From contig DAONDQ010000069.1 in assembly GCA_035402645.1 (NCBI GenBank), forward strand, positions 1 through 16,131: a stretch of 16,131 nucleotides of DNA. Direction: 5' to 3'. How positions within the stretch are numbered: the stretch's first letter is position 1; each line of letters opens with the position of its first letter. Below, one piece after another: positions 13,983 to 16,131 of this stretch. Under the pieces are notes generated by a model, which saw nothing but the letters and a program-made list of their open reading frames with translations, was not told where the DNA came from and did not search any database. Origin of the DNA: DAONDQ01 sp035402645 (lineage in GTDB: Bacteria > Cloacimonadota > Cloacimonadia > Cloacimonadales > DAONDQ01). Both the position numbers and the translations under genes were made by a program.

Positions 13983-15080
13983 TTACTGTATGACCCGCAC
14001 GGGACGAAATCCGACACATGGAAAAGTATCTGCTGCACCCATGTATTTACGATACGTGTTTTCGCACCAGTAATCGTAATAGATCCAACAGCCGCCATGA
14101 GCTTCATGTATGATACCGTTATCCGGTCCATGGTAATTGGTCTGGTTTGTAGTTGGAAAATCACCGTAGCGATCCCATGTATATTCCCAACAATTACCAC
14201 TCATGTCATAAATACCAAGTTCATTCGGTGCCTTGGTTCCGACTATATGGCATCCGAAATCCGAGTTACCGCCTGTTGAATAACCCCACCAGGCAACTGC
14301 ATTGATGTCATTACTCCCGCTGTAAGTATAATGAAGGGATTGATTCCCTCCTTTGGCGGCAAATATCCATTCCATGCCAGTTGGTAAGCGATATCCGCTT
14401 GCTGACCAGTTACACTCAATATAAGCCTGGTTGTTATCATTTGTATCCCAGCCATGAGGCCAGGTCGCCGGATTAGTACCATAGCCGTAATACGTGTAGC
14501 ATGGGGTCAGGCTTTCCTGCATGCTTCTCTTATTACAGTAAGCGATGGCATCGAACCATGAGATATAATACACTGGCCTGTCATCGCTGACATTATAAGA
14601 ATGAGCAGGATTGGTTCCCATGACACTCTGATATTCACCCTGTGTTAATTCATATTTATCGATATAAAAACTCGATACAGTCATTTGCGCAGTTCCGAGC
14701 GTGAATGAACCGCCCTGGACTAAGATGAAATTCGCAGGAATATTAACCCCATTATCATAGGTCACATAAAAGAATCCTTCAGCATTGGATGCGGGGACAT
14801 CATAGTATAACGTACTGGAAGTCAGAGTGGTGAGAAGTGTCCATCCCGTTTGTTGAGTGGTTCTATATGTAGCTGAATAATAAACTTTATAAGATGCAGC
14901 ACCTGTCACCGCGTTCCAACTTAGATGAATCTGACCTGTTGGTGTCTTTGCAGCATTGAGATTGACAATGGTTCTTGAATTTTCAACAGATGAAGAAGAA
15001 ATTACGGTGCTAAAATCAATATCAGAAGCAAAAAGAGAAACAACCATGAGGAAAAGAACAACAGAGATAATGACTTTCAT
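13983..15080 (-). CDS. Secreted FnIII-like plus FGE/SUMF1-like protein (copy A)
   Basis: A 365-residue exported paralog of the downstream gene. The ATG at 15080 is chosen over an in-frame ATG 39 codons upstream because of AAGGAG eight bases before it and the signal peptide it starts (1-19, ending LFASD). FnIII-like domain at about 45-108 (TGQIHLSWNAVTGAASYKVYY); FGE-like domain at about 115-363 with VQGGSF, IDKYELTQGEYQSVMG, PVYYISWFDAIAYCN, YRLPTGMEWIFAAKGG, NELGIYDMSGNCWEY and HGGCW (328-332) with Cys339 eight residues after Cys331. The cysteine arrangement is the same as in copy B, so the lack of the canonical pair predates the duplication. The FGE-like halves are far more alike than the N-terminal parts. 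A promoter lies directly upstream and it probably drives both copies. Confidence 0.88.
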   Translation of the reverse strand: MKVIISVVLFLMVVSLFASDIDFSTVISSSSVENSRTIVNLNAAKTPTGQIHLSWNAVTGAASYKVYYSATYRTTQQTGWTLLTTLTSSTLYYDVPASNAEGFFYVTYDNGVNIPANFILVQGGSFTLGTAQMTVSSFYIDKYELTQGEYQSVMGTNPAHSYNVSDDRPVYYISWFDAIAYCNKRSMQESLTPCYTYYGYGTNPATWPHGWDTNDNNQAYIECNWSASGYRLPTGMEWIFAAKGGNQSLHYTYSGSNDINAVAWWGYSTGGNSDFGCHIVGTKAPNELGIYDMSGNCWEYTWDRYGDFPTTNQTNYHGPDNGIIHEAHGGCWIYYDYWCENTYRKYMGAADTFPCVGFRPVRVIQ

Positions 15081-15130
15081 TGATATTCTCCTTGGGATAC
15101 GAAGAACAGTCTCAAGGATTATGTCAGGAA

Positions 15131-15158
15131 TATATACATAAAATGGTAAATTTGTCAA
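15131..15158 (-). promoter_or_regulatory. Candidate promoter for the FGE-like pair
   Basis: On the minus strand a perfect TTGACA (15158-15153) is followed after 16 bases by TATATA (15136-15131). An overlapping TTGACT with TATGTA at 17 bases is an alternative. It lies about 50 bases before the start of copy A. Confidence 0.6.
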
Positions 15159-15233
15159 GTCAAAAAAATAATTCCTCGGTTTATCCCTAAAAAGCAAGTA
15201 TAAGAAATCAATAAATAGATATGAAAAATAAAA

Positions 15234-15255
15234 AAGGCAGGATCACTCCTGCCTT
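15234..15255 (-). terminator. Intrinsic terminator of rpsT
   Basis: AAGGCAGGA (15234-15242) and TCCTGCCTT (15247-15255) form a perfect 9-bp stem. Read on the minus strand the loop is GTGA and the stem runs into TTTTTTATTTTT. It begins 16 bases after the rpsT stop and separates rpsT from the FGE-like pair. Confidence 0.93.
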
Positions 15256-15271
15256 ATAAAATCAGTATTGC

Positions 15272-15529
15272 TTAGCCTTCAAGCTTGTTCAGGTACAGGG
15301 CAATACGGGATTTGCGACGAGATGCCGTTCTTGCATGAATGACACCCTTCTTAGCTGCTTTATCCAATTCAGAATATACGTCAGCGATCAGAACTTTCTT
15401 CTCTTCGACAGGCATATCTGAATGCATTTTCTTGCTCAGGGTACGAATGGTTCTCTTTACATAGTTATTACGTGCTTCGCGTTTTGCATTCTGTTTCAGT
15501 CTCTTACGTGGGGACTTATGTTGTGGCAT
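15272..15529 (-). CDS. rpsT: Small ribosomal subunit protein bS20
   Basis: An 85-residue, highly basic primary 16S rRNA-binding protein of the 30S subunit. MPQHKSPRKRLKQNAKREARN at the start, the RTLSKKM segment, and the C-terminal half with DKAAKKGVIHARTASRRKSRI are the S20 hallmarks. An AGGAGAG site precedes the ATG. It is monocistronic, with its own terminator, as is usual for this gene. Confidence 0.97.
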   Translation of the reverse strand: MPQHKSPRKRLKQNAKREARNNYVKRTIRTLSKKMHSDMPVEEKKVLIADVYSELDKAAKKGVIHARTASRRKSRIALYLNKLEG

Positions 15530-15627
15530 TCATCTCTCCTTTTATGATTATTGTAATATTATGCGTAAAAGAAAGTTAGGCTGATTTTATGTCAAACTCT
15601 TTTTTGGTTTTATCTCGAATAATCTCT

Positions 15628-15945
15628 TCATGACTGGATGGAATCCAATAATAAAGCCAGTCTTCCTGCCTGAACAGGGGCAGTGATCTCTGATACATCT
15701 TCTTCATTTCTCAGGTCATCACCTTCCTGCCATTGCTTGTAATAATACTGAAGCGCATATTCAATCGCTTTGGAGTCTTCATAATCGCAAACAGCTCCCG
15801 CCTTGAACCTCGTGACCAGTTTCGCTGCCTCTCCCAGTTTAGGTCCAATGCAGAGGATTGGACTCCTGGAACCAATATACTCAAACAGCTTGGTCGTGAG
15901 CATGCCTTCGTTGCCTTCGTATTCATTGATAATGAGAAGAAGCAT
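15628..15945 (-). pseudogene. C-terminal fragment of a GT4-type glycosyltransferase
   Basis: About 105 codons with the typical end of a GT-B glycosyltransferase: a hydrophobic strand (LLLIIN), then GMLTTKLFEYIGSRSPILCIGP, the donor-binding helix and loop of family 4 enzymes, an AVCDYED segment and a C-terminal helix. The family is usually 350-420 residues, so at least two thirds is missing. Upstream on the minus strand the frame continues only a few codons into sequence that belongs to an integrase on the other strand, then meets a stop at about 15976. The apparent ATG at 15945 is an internal Met or chance start. Either a real truncation or an assembly join lies at about 15930-15950. As it stands it cannot make a working enzyme. 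Confidence 0.8.
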
Positions 15946-16131
15946 CTCCCTATGAATGAGCGTGTGCGGAGTATCTTAGTCGGGATGAAAAAGTGTGCCG
16001 ACACTCCTTATGTTTTTTACAACAAGGAAGGAAAGCCGTATCATTTTCGGAAGACCTTTGGGCGGGTCTTAAAGAGGGCAGGGATAACTAATTTTCACTT
16101 TCACGATCTAAGACACTCGTTCGCCTCTTAT
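15937..16131 (+). CDS. Tyrosine recombinase/integrase, partial (both ends missing)
   Basis: I translated this directly; it runs off the right edge. The frame reads KKHLPMNERVRSIL, then a YVFYNKEGKPYHFRKTF stretch, GRVLKRAGI, and HDLRHSFASY at the window end (16102-16131). The LPMN strand and HDLRHSFA box are hallmarks of the catalytic domain of phage-type tyrosine recombinases; the His and Arg of the HxxR box are present, while the tyrosine would lie beyond the edge. The N-terminal DNA-binding domain and first catalytic arginine are missing on the left, where sequence switches to a glycosyltransferase on the other strand. An ATG at 15952 exists but would yield only the second half of a catalytic domain, and no good ribosome-binding site is seen. 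Element type unknown. Confidence 0.85.

Noticed and set aside
12778..15080. Catalytically active sulfatase-activating enzymes (true FGE).
   Set aside because: The redox cysteine pair is not conserved in either copy and no sulfatase gene is nearby.
15558..15595. Possible rpsT promoter on the minus strand, TTGACA (15595-15590) with CATAAT (15563-15558).
   Set aside because: The spacing is 26 bases, far from the usual 16-18. One of the boxes may be real, but not as this pair.

Overview
The window looks like a chromosomal (possibly metagenome-derived) segment of a Gram-negative, moderately AT-rich bacterium. A TolC-like outer-membrane protein with an HlyD-type periplasmic adaptor implies two membranes. 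Secreted proteins with FnIII-like plus formylglycine-generating-enzyme-like (FGE/SUMF1) domains, and the general gene style, resemble the Cloacimonadota/FCB neighbourhood; this placement is inference, since there is no rRNA or other marker here.

Layout. (1) 1-1443, minus strand: cmk followed by ispH, which runs off the left edge. (2) 1656-3215, minus: a secreted HExxH metallopeptidase-like protein. (3) 3216-3740: a divergent intergenic region with five CCAAT cores spaced exactly 11 bp apart, four of them enclosed by or lying within a perfect 13-bp inverted repeat, and a candidate promoter reading right. (4) 3741-8101, plus: ribH, nusB, a family 2 glycosyltransferase, a radical SAM protein and a membrane protein with a degenerate PP2C-like domain and a PQQ-like tail. 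The first four overlap by 1-11 bases, so they are probably one transcription unit. (5) 8102-8363: a spacer with an inverted repeat and a good sigma70-type promoter. (6) 8364-12135, plus: a VTC-domain polyphosphate polymerase-like protein, a DUF4956 membrane protein, a TolC-like outer-membrane protein and an HlyD-like adaptor, closed by a long bidirectional terminator. (7) 12200-15080, minus: a small lipoprotein and two tandem paralogous secreted FnIII/FGE-like proteins. (8) 15272-15529, minus: rpsT with its own terminator. (9) 15628-16131: the C-terminal end of a glycosyltransferase (minus) abutting the C-terminal part of a tyrosine recombinase (plus), both cut at the same place.

The most interesting region is the four-gene VTC-DUF4956-TolC-HlyD unit. 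VTC enzymes in eukaryotes make polyphosphate and couple synthesis to membrane passage, and bacterial VTC-domain proteins are commonly encoded next to DUF4956 proteins. Here that pair is translationally packed with an outer-membrane channel and a periplasmic adaptor, with no ABC, RND or MFS pump in the unit. This suggests, without proving it, an envelope-spanning apparatus that makes and exports polyphosphate or another polyanion. The right-hand end carries an abrupt breakpoint that is either a real rearrangement or an assembly chimera.
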